Source of the DNA: CAVWCQ01 sp963753545
GTDB taxonomy: Bacteria > Chloroflexota > Anaerolineae > Aggregatilineales > Aggregatilineaceae
NCBI GenBank assembly: GCA_963753545.1
Contig: CAVWCQ010000008.1
Span: 3,286,001 to 3,350,000, forward strand
Direction: 5' to 3'
Length of the DNA stretch: 64,000 nt
Position 1 is the first letter of the stretch, and every line of letters begins with the position of its first letter. This document shows positions 9,706 to 18,290 of the stretch, one piece after another. The position numbers were made by a program, and so were the translations under genes. The notes under the pieces were generated by a model. It saw nothing but the letters and a program-made list of their open reading frames with translations. It did no database searches and was not told where the DNA came from.

Positions 9706-10962
9706 TTAGGGACATTGAATGACGCCTTGGGCCCACAGGCATCCCCCGCAGGCAGGGAAGGTATTGCCGTGACAATCCTCTTCGTTGCCTTCCAGCATTT
9801 CACACCCACCGCAAGACGTGCAGGGGGCAAAAGCAAAGCTCTGAATGCGCTCCCGGTAGGCCACATAATCTGGATCGTGCCAAATATCCAACAAGTCTCG
9901 TTCGGCAACCTTGCCGACCACGTGCCGACGTGAAAATCGTTTCCATCCATTTACATGATGAATATGGCTATGCAATAAAGCTAAACACGGGCTCACGCTG
10001 CCATCCCAGCCTACTGAGAGAGAGCCTTCGGCAACAAATTTGCAGACGTCGTTGGTCGCGCCCAGGTTGTTGCCTGCAAAAGTGACGTTATAACCGCTAC
10101 TCATTGCCTTAAACAAGGCGTCCTGGGTTTCGCCGCTGATCTCCATTTTGGGCAGATTCAGATGCGGCAGCCAGGGCGATGGCATATAAGTGATATTTCT
10201 GATCACTCCCTTGTAGAGAATCTCATTTTTTAAGTCGTCCGTATAGGGAAGAACATTGCTGACTTTGAAATGGGCAGCTCCCAGACGGCGCGCTATGGCT
10301 AACACTTCGGGAAGATCCGCTAAGTTTCGCTTCATGGCAACAAAGGCAATGCCAATTTGCGGCAACGGGTGGTGCCCACCTTTACGCATTTCGCGGAAAC
10401 GTTGGAGATTCTCTAATACCCCAGGCAGTTTCGCTCCCAGCCGGACATCGGCATAACTTTCGGGCGTTGCCCCATCAATCGATACCCATATGAGGTCCAG
10501 CCCTGCATCGATCAACTGCCTTGATCGCTTTTTGGTGAGCATCGTGCCATTGGTAATCATTTCAACTCGTGCGCCGAGAGCTTTAACTGCTGCCACCATT
10601 TCTGTAATCTGAGGATGAAACAGCGGTTCCCCCAAACCGCCGAAAAAAACAGTGGGGTGGGGGGAAATTGCCTCAATCCCTGTCAGGATGCGAGCAAATG
10701 TCGTTTCGGTCATGTTTCCCATCTGCTCATCCCACACGTTACGGATACAGGTGCGACATTTGATGTTGCAGTTCGACGTTGGCTCAATATAGATCTTGGT
10801 CAGATGCGTAACCGGGCGATGCAGAGTGAGCGTGTTCGCACTGTCCTCTAAACGAACTTTGGAACCAGGGGTGAGGCCGTAACGTGTAACGACTTCCGGA
10901 GGTAGGACTAATCGCCCTTGCTCGTCTACTTCCATCCATAATGTCTGCCGCGAGTTCGCCAT
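9706..10962 (-). CDS. Radical SAM/SPASM protein, tungsten-oxidoreductase maturase type
   Basis: A 418-residue protein with three parts. Residues 1-50 form an AbrB/SpoVT-like swapped-hairpin domain (DEQGRLVLPPEVVTRYGL). The radical SAM core follows, with Cys65, Cys69 and Cys72 in CNIKCRTC. A C-terminal Cys-rich SPASM-like region (CTSCGGCEMLEGNEEDC and two further Cys) probably binds extra iron-sulfur clusters. This arrangement next to an AOR gene fits the family described as tungsten cofactor oxidoreductase radical SAM maturase. It lies about 106 bases upstream of the AOR gene on the same strand, so the two are probably one operon. The actual modification is unknown. Confidence 0.85.
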   Translation of the reverse strand: MANSRQTLWMEVDEQGRLVLPPEVVTRYGLTPGSKVRLEDSANTLTLHRPVTHLTKIYIEPTSNCNIKCRTCIRNVWDEQMGNMTETTFARILTGIEAISPHPTVFFGGLGEPLFHPQITEMVAAVKALGARVEMITNGTMLTKKRSRQLIDAGLDLIWVSIDGATPESYADVRLGAKLPGVLENLQRFREMRKGGHHPLPQIGIAFVAMKRNLADLPEVLAIARRLGAAHFKVSNVLPYTDDLKNEILYKGVIRNITYMPSPWLPHLNLPKMEISGETQDALFKAMSSGYNVTFAGNNLGATNDVCKFVAEGSLSVGWDGSVSPCLALLHSHIHHVNGWKRFSRRHVVGKVAERDLLDIWHDPDYVAYRERIQSFAFAPCTSCGGCEMLEGNEEDCHGNTFPACGGCLWAQGVIQCP

Positions 10963-11022
10963 TTCCTTGCTCCTTTGTTATTCCGCTTGGGCGATGAAAG
11001 TCTTCCCTTTATTTTATGTCCC

Positions 11023-11280
11023 ACTAACAAACTTTTCGAAAAAATTAGTTGATCACTTCGCCGCGTGGCGATCCGCCAATTCCTTATTTTTGGCTATGCT
11101 CACTAACTGTTTCCTAACCCGATACAAGCTTCCGTTTTTGTCATTTTTGGGCCGATCATATTATCAATATATACTACAATCCCAAAGGCGCAGCATGAAG
11201 CAGATTATCTCTTAGCATACACCCAATCCTCCCCTCAAAATACTCCTTTAAAGTTGAACTTTAAGTACGAATTTGAAGAT
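11023..11280 (+). repeat. Dispersed repeat family, copy A
   Basis: One of three related intergenic segments in the window (others at 37290-37657 and 58401-58674), all in the same orientation. The conserved head reads ACTAACAAACTTTTCGAAAA, then ATTAGTTGATCACT. A middle motif has paired CTAAC words, and the conserved tail at 11237-11280 contains CTTTAAAGTTGAACTTTAAG. Head and tail are themselves imperfect palindromes. The interior differs between copies. No coding potential is evident. Confidence 0.7.
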
Positions 11281-11356
11281 ATGAGAGAGAAAAAAGCGCA
11301 TAACTAATCTCTGAGGCACGGCTAGCGCCTCCCTCGCCGCTCCAGAAAAACTGTCG

Positions 11357-11473
11357 AAATATATCCGCAACTTCTTCAACCCGATGCGTGCCGTCGCGAT
11401 GCTTTATAACCAGTTACAGTCAGCGCTGGCAGGGGCAGAACGCGTATTTCCGGTCCTAGAACGCCATATATGA
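11357..11473 (+). pseudogene. Relic of an ABC exporter (MsbA/MdlB type)
   Basis: One frame reads YIRNFFNPMRAVAMLYNQLQ followed by SALAGAERVFPVLE. This is the end of the membrane domain of type I ABC exporters, just before the nucleotide-binding domain. There is no start, and the frame ends at a TGA at 11471-11473 with no ATPase domain after it. I take it as a leftover of a deleted gene. Confidence 0.6.
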
Positions 11474-11513
11474 GCCAGTTGCGACGAGTGGAAGCAGCAA
11501 TCAACTAACCTAA

Positions 11514-11786
11514 TCACCGAGACGAAGCCTCTTGCTGGCTTAGAATGAGCAGACCGTATCCAGCCAAAGCCAGATCGCCTGTTTTCGAGGTGTCACTCAG
11601 AATATCCCAATAATCGCCATCGAGACGGACCTGCTGTGGCTCTGGGGTATAGTTCAAAACAAATATGGTTAACAGTCGTTTGTTCGGTGACATATAGAGA
11701 AGGGATCTTGACGAGTGGGGCAAGGTCAGCATCTGGAGCGATGATCGCGCTGGAATATGCTGGCTGTGCTGCGCATCTCTCCCCAA
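11514..11786 (-). pseudogene. Relic of a glycoside hydrolase C-terminus (GH42-like)
   Basis: The open frame of 90 codons ends with LLTIFVLNYTPEPQQVRL followed by a stretch ending LALAGYGLLILSQ. This resembles the small C-terminal beta domain of GH42 beta-galactosidases, where a 'LNxTxxPQ...DLLT...L..YG..IL' pattern is usual. The upstream third does not resemble the family and no catalytic domain is present, so it is a remnant. It is not simply the missing end of the GH42 gene at 55.5 kb, whose own copy of this segment is still partly present. Confidence 0.55.
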
Positions 11787-11790
11787 CTGG

Positions 11791-11820
11791 TTGACATTTC
11801 TTACAAAACCATCATATAAT
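11791..11820 (+). promoter_or_regulatory. Consensus sigma-70-type promoter of the SorC regulator gene
   Basis: TTGACA at 11791-11796 and TATAAT at 11815-11820, 18 bases apart, both perfect matches. Transcription would begin near 11827, which rules out the TTG at 11825 as a start codon and supports the ATG at 11888. Confidence 0.75.
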
Positions 11821-11887
11821 CGAATTGTTGCATAAAATTCTCATACTGAATAAATATGCATGCAGTCTAGCGGATGGTCTAGATACA

Positions 11888-12844
11888 ATGTCCCGACTTG
11901 AAGAACTGCGATTGCTAACCAAGGTAGCCCATCTCTACTACAATCAGGACTTCAGCCAGTCGGATATTGCCTCGCAACTGGATTTATCCCAAGCCACAAT
12001 CTCTCGACTTCTCAAACGCGCGATTGCCGAAAAAGTAGTTCGTATTTCTGTCAGTATGCCCCCTGGTGTACACGCAGACCTGGAAGAACACCTGCAAGCA
12101 AAATATGGCTTGAAGCATGTCATTGTGGTGGATTGTGCTGATAATTCCGACGAAGCTATTCAGCGTGATATCGGCATGGCCGCCGCATTTTATCTAGAAA
12201 ACACCCTGAAAAAAGGGGAAATCATTGGCATTTCCTCATGGAGTGCCACATTACTCGCCACGGTCAATGCGATGCGTCCTCTGGCCCGCCCGATGGATGC
12301 ACAGGTCGTCCAGCTTTTAGGTGGGATTGGGCGTTCTGATGCCTCAGTGAATGCTGCCCGACTGACACATCGCCTTGCAGAACTTGTTCATGGGCAGGCG
12401 ATCTTTTTGAATGCGCCCGGCGTCGTCGCTTCGGATGACGCGCGTGAAGTGCTGCTGAACGATCCCTTCGTTTCTGCGACCATCTCGTTGTTTGATCGCG
12501 TGACTCTCGCCCTGGTTGGGATTGGTACCGTTGAACCCTCGAAGTTGCTGGCCAGCAGTGGCAATATTTTTTCCCAGGAAGAGCTCGAATTGTTACGTGA
12601 ACGAGGAGCTGTAGGAGACATGCTTCTGCGCTTCTTCGATGCTTCAGGCTGTCCCGTCCATACCCCTCTGCTCGACCGCGTGATCGGCATGCCATTGGAA
12701 AAACTTAAAGAGGTTCCGCGAACGATGGGAATTGCTGGTGGTGAACGTAAAGTTGCGGCGATTCATGGGGCCCTGGCAGGACACTGGATCAACATTCTGG
12801 TAACTGATCGTGAAACATCGATTGCTTTGTTACAGGAGTTATGA
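11888..12844 (+). CDS. SorC/DeoR-type sugar-binding transcriptional regulator
   Basis: A 318-residue regulator. The N-terminal helix-turn-helix lies at about 20-46 (FSQSDIASQLDLSQATISRL). The rest is the phosphosugar-binding SorC domain, with QLLGGIGRSDASVNA and the LVGIGTVEPSKLL segment typical of the nucleotide-like fold. I chose ATG 11888 because of the promoter just upstream and the family's usual N-terminus (MSRLEELRLLTKVAHLYY). It stands 83 bases ahead of the transporter operon and probably controls it in response to a phosphorylated intermediate of the same pathway. Confidence 0.9.
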   Translation: MSRLEELRLLTKVAHLYYNQDFSQSDIASQLDLSQATISRLLKRAIAEKVVRISVSMPPGVHADLEEHLQAKYGLKHVIVVDCADNSDEAIQRDIGMAAAFYLENTLKKGEIIGISSWSATLLATVNAMRPLARPMDAQVVQLLGGIGRSDASVNAARLTHRLAELVHGQAIFLNAPGVVASDDAREVLLNDPFVSATISLFDRVTLALVGIGTVEPSKLLASSGNIFSQEELELLRERGAVGDMLLRFFDASGCPVHTPLLDRVIGMPLEKLKEVPRTMGIAGGERKVAAIHGALAGHWINILVTDRETSIALLQEL

Positions 12845-12927
12845 GTACTCAATCTTATTTTACCTGAGACCCGAATAAATATTCTTTTATGAATAGCTAC
12901 TATTTCCGAAATTGAGGAGCTTGGTAG

Positions 12928-13656
12928 ATGAAGCACAAGCCTTACTTTACAGCAGTTTTTTTACTCCTTTTGCTCAGCCTCAGTGCAACAGCATGCCGGA
13001 TCGCTGAAGTACGCTCTTTCCAAGAGGATCGCGAGATCAAGATTGGATTCACGGGGGAACGCTTTGTTGAGGTGAAGTGGGACAGCGAGATCATCCCTCA
13101 TTATCACGATAACGCCTATGATCTGGTCCCCCTCCTGGATGAAATTGCTGCTAATCCGGATCTGATTAAAGAACGCGGGTACCAGGGCAGCCAGGGCGAA
13201 CAATACAGTATGATGGTCAAAAGCGAGGCAAAGATTATCACCTTCGACAACAGCCTGAGTAATGGCACCCTGCAAGTTGATCTCCCGCCCTATGACGGTA
13301 CATGGGACGTTACCCTCGTGATCGGCCCCAAGATTAAAGTCAGTCTTGGCTTCCCGCTGCGTGATGCAGGTGGCTTTATTATCTTCAACCAGTTTGTGAA
13401 TCAACTGGAATATGGTGATGTGGCTGGAGCAATGCGTGAGCGGGTTACCGTTGAAATGGCGAAGGCTTTTGGCCTGACTAATCCCGATGATATTAAAAAC
13501 GTACTCACTCCAGCCGACTATGAAGGAAAGACCATTTACTTCTATGGGGCGATGGGACTGGAAGACAAACCTTTACCCCCGGAAGACCGCCAGAACATTG
13601 TCATTGTCCCTGTAGAACTGAAGGTGCTAACCGATGACAGCAGCAGTGCAGAGTAA
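12928..13656 (+). CDS. DUF2291 periplasmic lipoprotein
   Basis: A 242-residue lipoprotein: an N-terminal hydrophobic signal runs to about residue 20, with the lipidated Cys at 23 (SATAC). The body matches DUF2291, a family found with Rbs-type sugar ABC transporters, with conserved stretches such as GPKIKVSLGFPLRDA. The function is unknown, but its constant company with CUT2 importers suggests help in substrate capture. Its stop overlaps the start of the ATPase gene by 23 bases, so it is the first gene of the transport operon. Confidence 0.82.
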   Translation: MKHKPYFTAVFLLLLLSLSATACRIAEVRSFQEDREIKIGFTGERFVEVKWDSEIIPHYHDNAYDLVPLLDEIAANPDLIKERGYQGSQGEQYSMMVKSEAKIITFDNSLSNGTLQVDLPPYDGTWDVTLVIGPKIKVSLGFPLRDAGGFIIFNQFVNQLEYGDVAGAMRERVTVEMAKAFGLTNPDDIKNVLTPADYEGKTIYFYGAMGLEDKPLPPEDRQNIVIVPVELKVLTDDSSSAE

Positions 13657-15208
13657 AGCGTCTGCTCAGGCAGAAATCCAAGCTGAGATCATTCTCCGCA
13701 CCGAACAGGTGACCAAAATCTACCCCGGCACGGTAGCGCTCGATCACGTGAATTACAACGTCTACCGGGGAAAAGTCAATGTGCTGGTGGGGGAGAACGG
13801 CGCGGGAAAGTCGACTCTGATGAAGATTCTCGCGGGTGTAGAGGAGGCAACAGAGGGGCAGCTTCTCCTTGAGGAGCAAAAAATCGCCCCGCACAATCCG
13901 CGCGAAGCGGAAGCGCTGGGAATTGGCATTATCTATCAGGAGTTAAATCTGTTCCCGAATCTCAATGTGGCGGAAAACATTTTTATGGCCCATGAGATCA
14001 TCCGTAATTCGGCAGTAATCAACCATAAGGAACAAGAAAAGCGCGCCGCCGCACTTCTCAACCGGCTCCAACAGCCAATTGATCCCAAAACACCTGTTGC
14101 CAATTTGCGCATCGGCCAGCAGCAGATTGTCGAAATTGCCAAGGTACTGGCGCTCGATACCCGCATTCTGATTATGGACGAGCCGACATCGGCCCTGAGT
14201 AACGCCGAGGTCGAGGTTCTCTTTGAGGTTATCGCCCAGTTGAAAGAGAACGGGGTAACCATTATCTACATTTCCCACAAGCTCGAAGAGTTGATGCAGA
14301 TCGGGGACTACATTACGGTGCTGCGTGACGGGCATCTGGTCGCTGAATCGCGTATGAGCGAAGTAGACCTTCCCTGGATTATCGAGCGAATGGTTGGGCA
14401 CGAATCCAGGGCTACTTACCAGCCTCCACAGCACGAAATCAAAGAAGAGGTTCTGCGGGTAGAAGGGCTGACGCTCCCTCGATCCGCCGGAACAGGGTAT
14501 TTGCTGGACAACGTTTCGTTCTCGCTTCGGGCGGGTGAGATTCTTGGCATTTATGGCCTCACCGGAGCGGGACGAACCGAACTCTTTGAATGCCTGATGG
14601 GCCTGTATCCTCATGCGAAAGGCAGCGTTTGGCTCGGCGGGAAAAAGGTCGGCGGAAGCCCCCTCGATCAACAAATCAAGATGGGCCTGATGCTGATCCC
14701 GGAAGACCGGCAGCGTGAAGGGTTGGTTGCCGATCTCTCCGTAGCCCAAAATATGCTACTTGCCAGCCTAAAACGGTATTTGCGTGGCTTCTATCTGTCG
14801 AAGCGCAAAGAACGCGATAACGTGAACCGGCTGATCCATGAACTGTCTATCAAAGTTTCCAATATCAATTTCCCTATTTCGTCTCTCAGCGGCGGCAACC
14901 AGCAGAAAGTGGTTGTTGGCAAAGCGCTGCTCACCGGGCCAAAAGTGCTGCTGATGGACGAACCAACGCGTGGCATCGACGTTGGCGCGAAAGAAGAAAT
15001 CTTTGCTCTGATGCGCTACCTGGCAATGAGCGGCCTGGGCATCATCTTTGTCTCGACGGAACTAAAGGAAATTCTGACGGCGGCGGATCGCATTCTAGTC
15101 ATGTCCAAAGGCCGGATTACTAAAGAATTCATGCATGACGACGCAACGCAACAAGCCTTGATAGAAGCTTCTGCCATTGGGCATGGAGTGGGACGAAAGG
15201 AAGATTAA
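13634..15208 (+). CDS. Sugar ABC transporter ATP-binding protein (RbsA/XylG type)
   Basis: A 524-residue double ATPase of the CUT2 family. The first domain has Walker A GENGAGKST at about 53-61 and Walker B ILIMDEPTSAL. The second has a degenerate Walker A (GLTGAGRTE), signature LSGGNQQKVVVGKAL and Walker B VLLMDEPTRGIDVG. A degenerate second site is normal for RbsA-like proteins. It acts at the inner face of the membrane with the permease encoded next. It overlaps the DUF2291 gene upstream, and its stop almost abuts the permease start, showing tight coupling. Confidence 0.92.
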   Translation: MTAAVQSKASAQAEIQAEIILRTEQVTKIYPGTVALDHVNYNVYRGKVNVLVGENGAGKSTLMKILAGVEEATEGQLLLEEQKIAPHNPREAEALGIGIIYQELNLFPNLNVAENIFMAHEIIRNSAVINHKEQEKRAAALLNRLQQPIDPKTPVANLRIGQQQIVEIAKVLALDTRILIMDEPTSALSNAEVEVLFEVIAQLKENGVTIIYISHKLEELMQIGDYITVLRDGHLVAESRMSEVDLPWIIERMVGHESRATYQPPQHEIKEEVLRVEGLTLPRSAGTGYLLDNVSFSLRAGEILGIYGLTGAGRTELFECLMGLYPHAKGSVWLGGKKVGGSPLDQQIKMGLMLIPEDRQREGLVADLSVAQNMLLASLKRYLRGFYLSKRKERDNVNRLIHELSIKVSNINFPISSLSGGNQQKVVVGKALLTGPKVLLMDEPTRGIDVGAKEEIFALMRYLAMSGLGIIFVSTELKEILTAADRILVMSKGRITKEFMHDDATQQALIEASAIGHGVGRKED

Positions 15209-15209
15209 T

Positions 15210-16268
15210 GTGGCACAAATAGATATGCCAATCAGCGATGTGGAAAAAGTTTTGGGGCGGCGGCGGAATGTTACGTTCCGAAGATTACTCCTTCAATTAC
15301 GGGCGTTTATTGCCCTCATTATACTATTTACGTTCTTTGCAGTGTATTCTCACGGTTTTTTGAACGAAAACAACCTGATCATTTTGACCAAACAGGTCGC
15401 CATTAATGCCATCCTTGGTATTGGCATGACCTTCGTTATTTTGACGGGCGGCATCGATCTGTCGGTTGGTTCGATTGCTGGCTTGTGCGGGATGGTCGCT
15501 GGGGCGCTGATCACGAAAGGGCTGCGCATCCATCCGCTGGACTCTGTATTTTACTTTACCGTGTTCCCGTTGATGTTTATCGTGCTGATCGTCGGCATGA
15601 TCATCGGTCTGGTCAACGGGCTGCTGATCACGCGCTTTAACGTGGCCCCGTTTATCGCCACACTCGGCACGCTGTACATCGCGCGGGGTATCGCCATGCT
15701 GATGAACAGCGGTGCAACCTTTACGAACTTCAACGATTTGAAATTGGGCGAACCTGATTTTGTCAAACTGGGGTCCGAAAAACTGCTGGCGCTGCCCTAC
15801 TCGATATGGATCATGGCAGCTCTGGGTATCGTAGCGGCGTTCCTGACCATGAAAACCCCCTTTGGACGCCAGATCTATGCAATCGGCGGCAATAAACGCG
15901 CCGCTCAACTCTCCGGCGTGCGAGTCAAACGGATCACGATGCTCACCTACGTGATTTCGGGTCTTTGCTCGGCTATCGTCGGCTTGATTATTGCCTCCCA
16001 ACTTCGTGCCTCGCATCCCGCGACTGGAGAAGGCTACGAGTTAAATGCGATTGCGGCAGTCGTCCTGGGCGGCACATCGCTGGCGGGCGGTCGTGGGGCC
16101 ATTGGCGGCACGATTATCGGCGCGTTCGTTATTGGCGTTCTCAACAACGGGATGACGCTCGAAAACGTCAGTTCATTCTGGCAGCAGGTCATTACAGGCG
16201 TCGTGATTATTTTGGCCGTCATCATCGATCAACTTCAACAAAGACTTCAGGAACGCAATATGGTGTAA
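15210..16268 (+). CDS. Sugar ABC transporter permease (RbsC type)
   Basis: A permease of about 352 residues of the CUT2 family with some eight to ten hydrophobic helices. It shows the family signature GGIDLSVGSIAGLCGMVAG and the C-terminal AIAAVVLGGTSLAGGRG. I prefer GTG 15210, one base after the ATPase stop and preceded by GAAAGGAAG, over upstream in-frame starts that would overlap the ATPase gene. It forms the channel of the importer with the RbsA-like protein and the tandem binding protein downstream. Confidence 0.9.
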   Translation: MAQIDMPISDVEKVLGRRRNVTFRRLLLQLRAFIALIILFTFFAVYSHGFLNENNLIILTKQVAINAILGIGMTFVILTGGIDLSVGSIAGLCGMVAGALITKGLRIHPLDSVFYFTVFPLMFIVLIVGMIIGLVNGLLITRFNVAPFIATLGTLYIARGIAMLMNSGATFTNFNDLKLGEPDFVKLGSEKLLALPYSIWIMAALGIVAAFLTMKTPFGRQIYAIGGNKRAAQLSGVRVKRITMLTYVISGLCSAIVGLIIASQLRASHPATGEGYELNAIAAVVLGGTSLAGGRGAIGGTIIGAFVIGVLNNGMTLENVSSFWQQVITGVVIILAVIIDQLQQRLQERNMV

Positions 16269-16357
16269 GTAAAGGAGGTGATGCGAGCAGCAGAAACACT
16301 GGTTTTGAGTGGCCACATATGCAAAGAATTCGATTAATTGAAAAGGATGGAGAGAAC

Positions 16358-18211
16358 ATGTTCACGAAAAAAATGTTCGTTCTGCTTCTGACACTGGTTT
16401 TTGCTTTTAGCGGTGCGATTTCGACGACTTCTACTCCCAAAGTCGCGGCTCAGGATGGCGGTCAGGGTCTGATCGCGATCATCACGCCAGGGCACGACAA
16501 TCCGTTTTTCAAAGCGGAAGCGGACTCAGCCCAAGCAGCAGCAGAAGAGCTGGGTTATGACACGCTGGTGTTGGTTCACAACGACGACCCGAACCTGCAA
16601 GACCAGCAGTTTGATGTCGCCATTGCGCAAGGTGCGAAGGCGATCATCGTGGACAACGCCGGGGCAGATGCCTCGGTTGCCGCGGTACAGAAAGCCAAGG
16701 ATGCAGGCATTCCGGTCTTCCTGATTGACCGTGAAATCAACGAAACCGGGCTGGCAGCAGCGCAGATCATCTCGAACAACTACCAGGGTGCGGTGCTGGG
16801 TGGTGAAGAGTTTGTCCGGTTGATGGGCGAAGAAGGCAAGTACGTTGAGCTGTTGGGCAAGGAAAGCGACACCAACGCAGGCGTGCGCTCACAGGGCTAC
16901 AACGATGTGATCGGGGAATATCCCGACATGGAACTGGTCGCCCAGCAGACCGCCAACTGGAGCCAGACGGAAGCCTTCGATGTGATGGAAACCATCATCC
17001 AGGAACACCCGGACATCAAGGGCGTCATTTCGGGCAATGACACGATGGCGATGGGCGCGATGGCTGCGCTGCAAGCCGCGGGCATGACCGATGTGATCGT
17101 CGTTGGCTTCGATGGCAGCCAGGATGTCATGGACGCCATCAAGGCCGGGACCATCCAGGCGACGGTGCTTCAGCCTGTTGCTCAGTTTGGCCCCCTGGCT
17201 GTTCAAATGGCTGATGATTACATCAAGAACGGCACACTGCCCGAAGAAGAGAAGATTTCCATCGACTGCATCCTGATCACCCCGGATAACGTCGAAGAAT
17301 ACTTCAACTTTGCACCTGTGCCGCAAGAAACAGCCGCGCAGGGCGAAGGTCTGATTGCGATCATCACGCCAGGGCACGACAATCCGTTCTTCAAAGCGGA
17401 AGCGGACTCAGCCCAAGCAGCAGCAGAAGAGTTGGGTTATGACACGCTGGTGCTGGTTCACAACGACGATCCGAACCTGCAAGACCAGCAGTTTGATGTG
17501 GCGATTGCGCAAGGCGCGAAGGCGATCATCGTGGACAACGCCGGGGCAGATGCCTCAGTTGCCGCGGTACAGAAAGCCAAGGATGCAGGCATTCCGGTCT
17601 TCCTGATTGACCGTGAAATCAACGAAACCGGGCTGGCAGCGGCACAGATCATCTCGAACAACTACCAGGGTGCGGTGCTGGGTGGTGAAGAGTTTGTCCG
17701 GTTGATGGGCGAAGAAGGCAAGTACGTTGAGCTGTTGGGCAAGGAAAGCGACACCAACGCAGGCGTGCGCTCACAGGGCTACAACGACGTGATCGGGGAA
17801 TATCCCGACATGGAACTGGTCGCCCAGCAGACCGCCAACTGGAGCCAGACGGAAGCCTTCGATGTGATGGAAACCATCATCCAGGAACACCCGGACATCA
17901 AGGGCGTCATTTCGGGCAATGACACGATGGCGATGGGCGCGATGGCTGCGCTGCAAGCCGCGGGCATGACCGATGTGATCGTCGTTGGCTTCGATGGCAG
18001 CCAGGATGTCATGGACGCCATCAAGGCCGGGACCATCCAGGCGACGGTGCTTCAGCCCGTCGCGCAGTTCGGCCCCCTGGCTGTCCAGATGGCTCACGAT
18101 TACATCACGAATGGCACACTGCCCGAAGAAGAGAAGATTTCCATCGACTGCATCCTGATCACCCCGGATAACGTCGAAGAGTACTTCAACTTCGCACCTG
18201 TGCAGCAGTAA
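16358..18211 (+). CDS. Tandem two-domain sugar-binding protein (RbsB type)
   Basis: A secreted protein of 617 residues: signal peptide of about 30 residues (MFTKKMFVLLLTLVF onwards), then two complete Peripla_BP_4-type sugar-binding domains of about 288 residues each, joined by a short linker (PQETAAQGE). The two domains are almost identical in protein sequence. Between the repeat bodies I see only D-to-H and K-to-T changes in the VQMADDYIKNG segment, plus the extreme ends. A normal RbsB-like protein has one such domain. The start is ATG 16358 with AAAGGATGGAGAG upstream; the frame is open further upstream but overlaps the permease gene. It serves the RbsA/RbsC-like importer. Substrate unknown; see the findings for a D-apiose proposal. 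Confidence 0.9.
   Translation: MFTKKMFVLLLTLVFAFSGAISTTSTPKVAAQDGGQGLIAIITPGHDNPFFKAEADSAQAAAEELGYDTLVLVHNDDPNLQDQQFDVAIAQGAKAIIVDNAGADASVAAVQKAKDAGIPVFLIDREINETGLAAAQIISNNYQGAVLGGEEFVRLMGEEGKYVELLGKESDTNAGVRSQGYNDVIGEYPDMELVAQQTANWSQTEAFDVMETIIQEHPDIKGVISGNDTMAMGAMAALQAAGMTDVIVVGFDGSQDVMDAIKAGTIQATVLQPVAQFGPLAVQMADDYIKNGTLPEEEKISIDCILITPDNVEEYFNFAPVPQETAAQGEGLIAIITPGHDNPFFKAEADSAQAAAEELGYDTLVLVHNDDPNLQDQQFDVAIAQGAKAIIVDNAGADASVAAVQKAKDAGIPVFLIDREINETGLAAAQIISNNYQGAVLGGEEFVRLMGEEGKYVELLGKESDTNAGVRSQGYNDVIGEYPDMELVAQQTANWSQTEAFDVMETIIQEHPDIKGVISGNDTMAMGAMAALQAAGMTDVIVVGFDGSQDVMDAIKAGTIQATVLQPVAQFGPLAVQMAHDYITNGTLPEEEKISIDCILITPDNVEEYFNFAPVQQ
16466..17329 (+). repeat. Tandem repeat unit 1 of the binding-protein gene
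   Basis: First copy of a coding duplication; corresponding bases in the second copy lie 882 bases (294 codons) downstream. The copies differ mainly at synonymous sites near both ends, while about 410 bases in the middle (about 16761-17173) differ at only one base. Confidence 0.9.
17348..18211 (+). repeat. Tandem repeat unit 2 of the binding-protein gene
   Basis: Second copy of the duplicated binding domain, ending at the stop codon. Silent changes relative to unit 1 (for example ATC/ATT, CTG/TTG and GTC/GTG codon swaps near its start) show that it is a real, diverged copy and not a duplicated read. Confidence 0.9.
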
Positions 18212-18232
18212 CTAACGCACAGAAATAGCCAA

Positions 18233-18267
18233 GGCGCGGGTGAGTGGACAAACTGCTCACCCGCGCC
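18233..18267 (+). terminator. 12-bp intercistronic hairpin after the binding-protein gene
   Basis: GGCGCGGGTGAG and CTCACCCGCGCC pair perfectly around an 11-base loop. No T run follows and the next gene starts 24 bases later, so this is more likely an mRNA-stabilising or partial stop structure that keeps binding-protein mRNA abundant than a full terminator. Confidence 0.7.
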
Positions 18268-18290
18268 CTCTGAAACGGGAGGATGAACCG

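Noticed and set aside
15965..16357. Long in-frame upstream extension of the tandem binding protein
   Set aside because: It overlaps the permease gene and precedes an evident signal peptide starting at ATG 16358, which has its own ribosome-binding site.
16358..18211. Tandem binding-domain duplication as an assembly artefact
   Set aside because: The two copies differ at many silent positions near both ends, and the linker and C-terminus differ, so they are distinct sequences.
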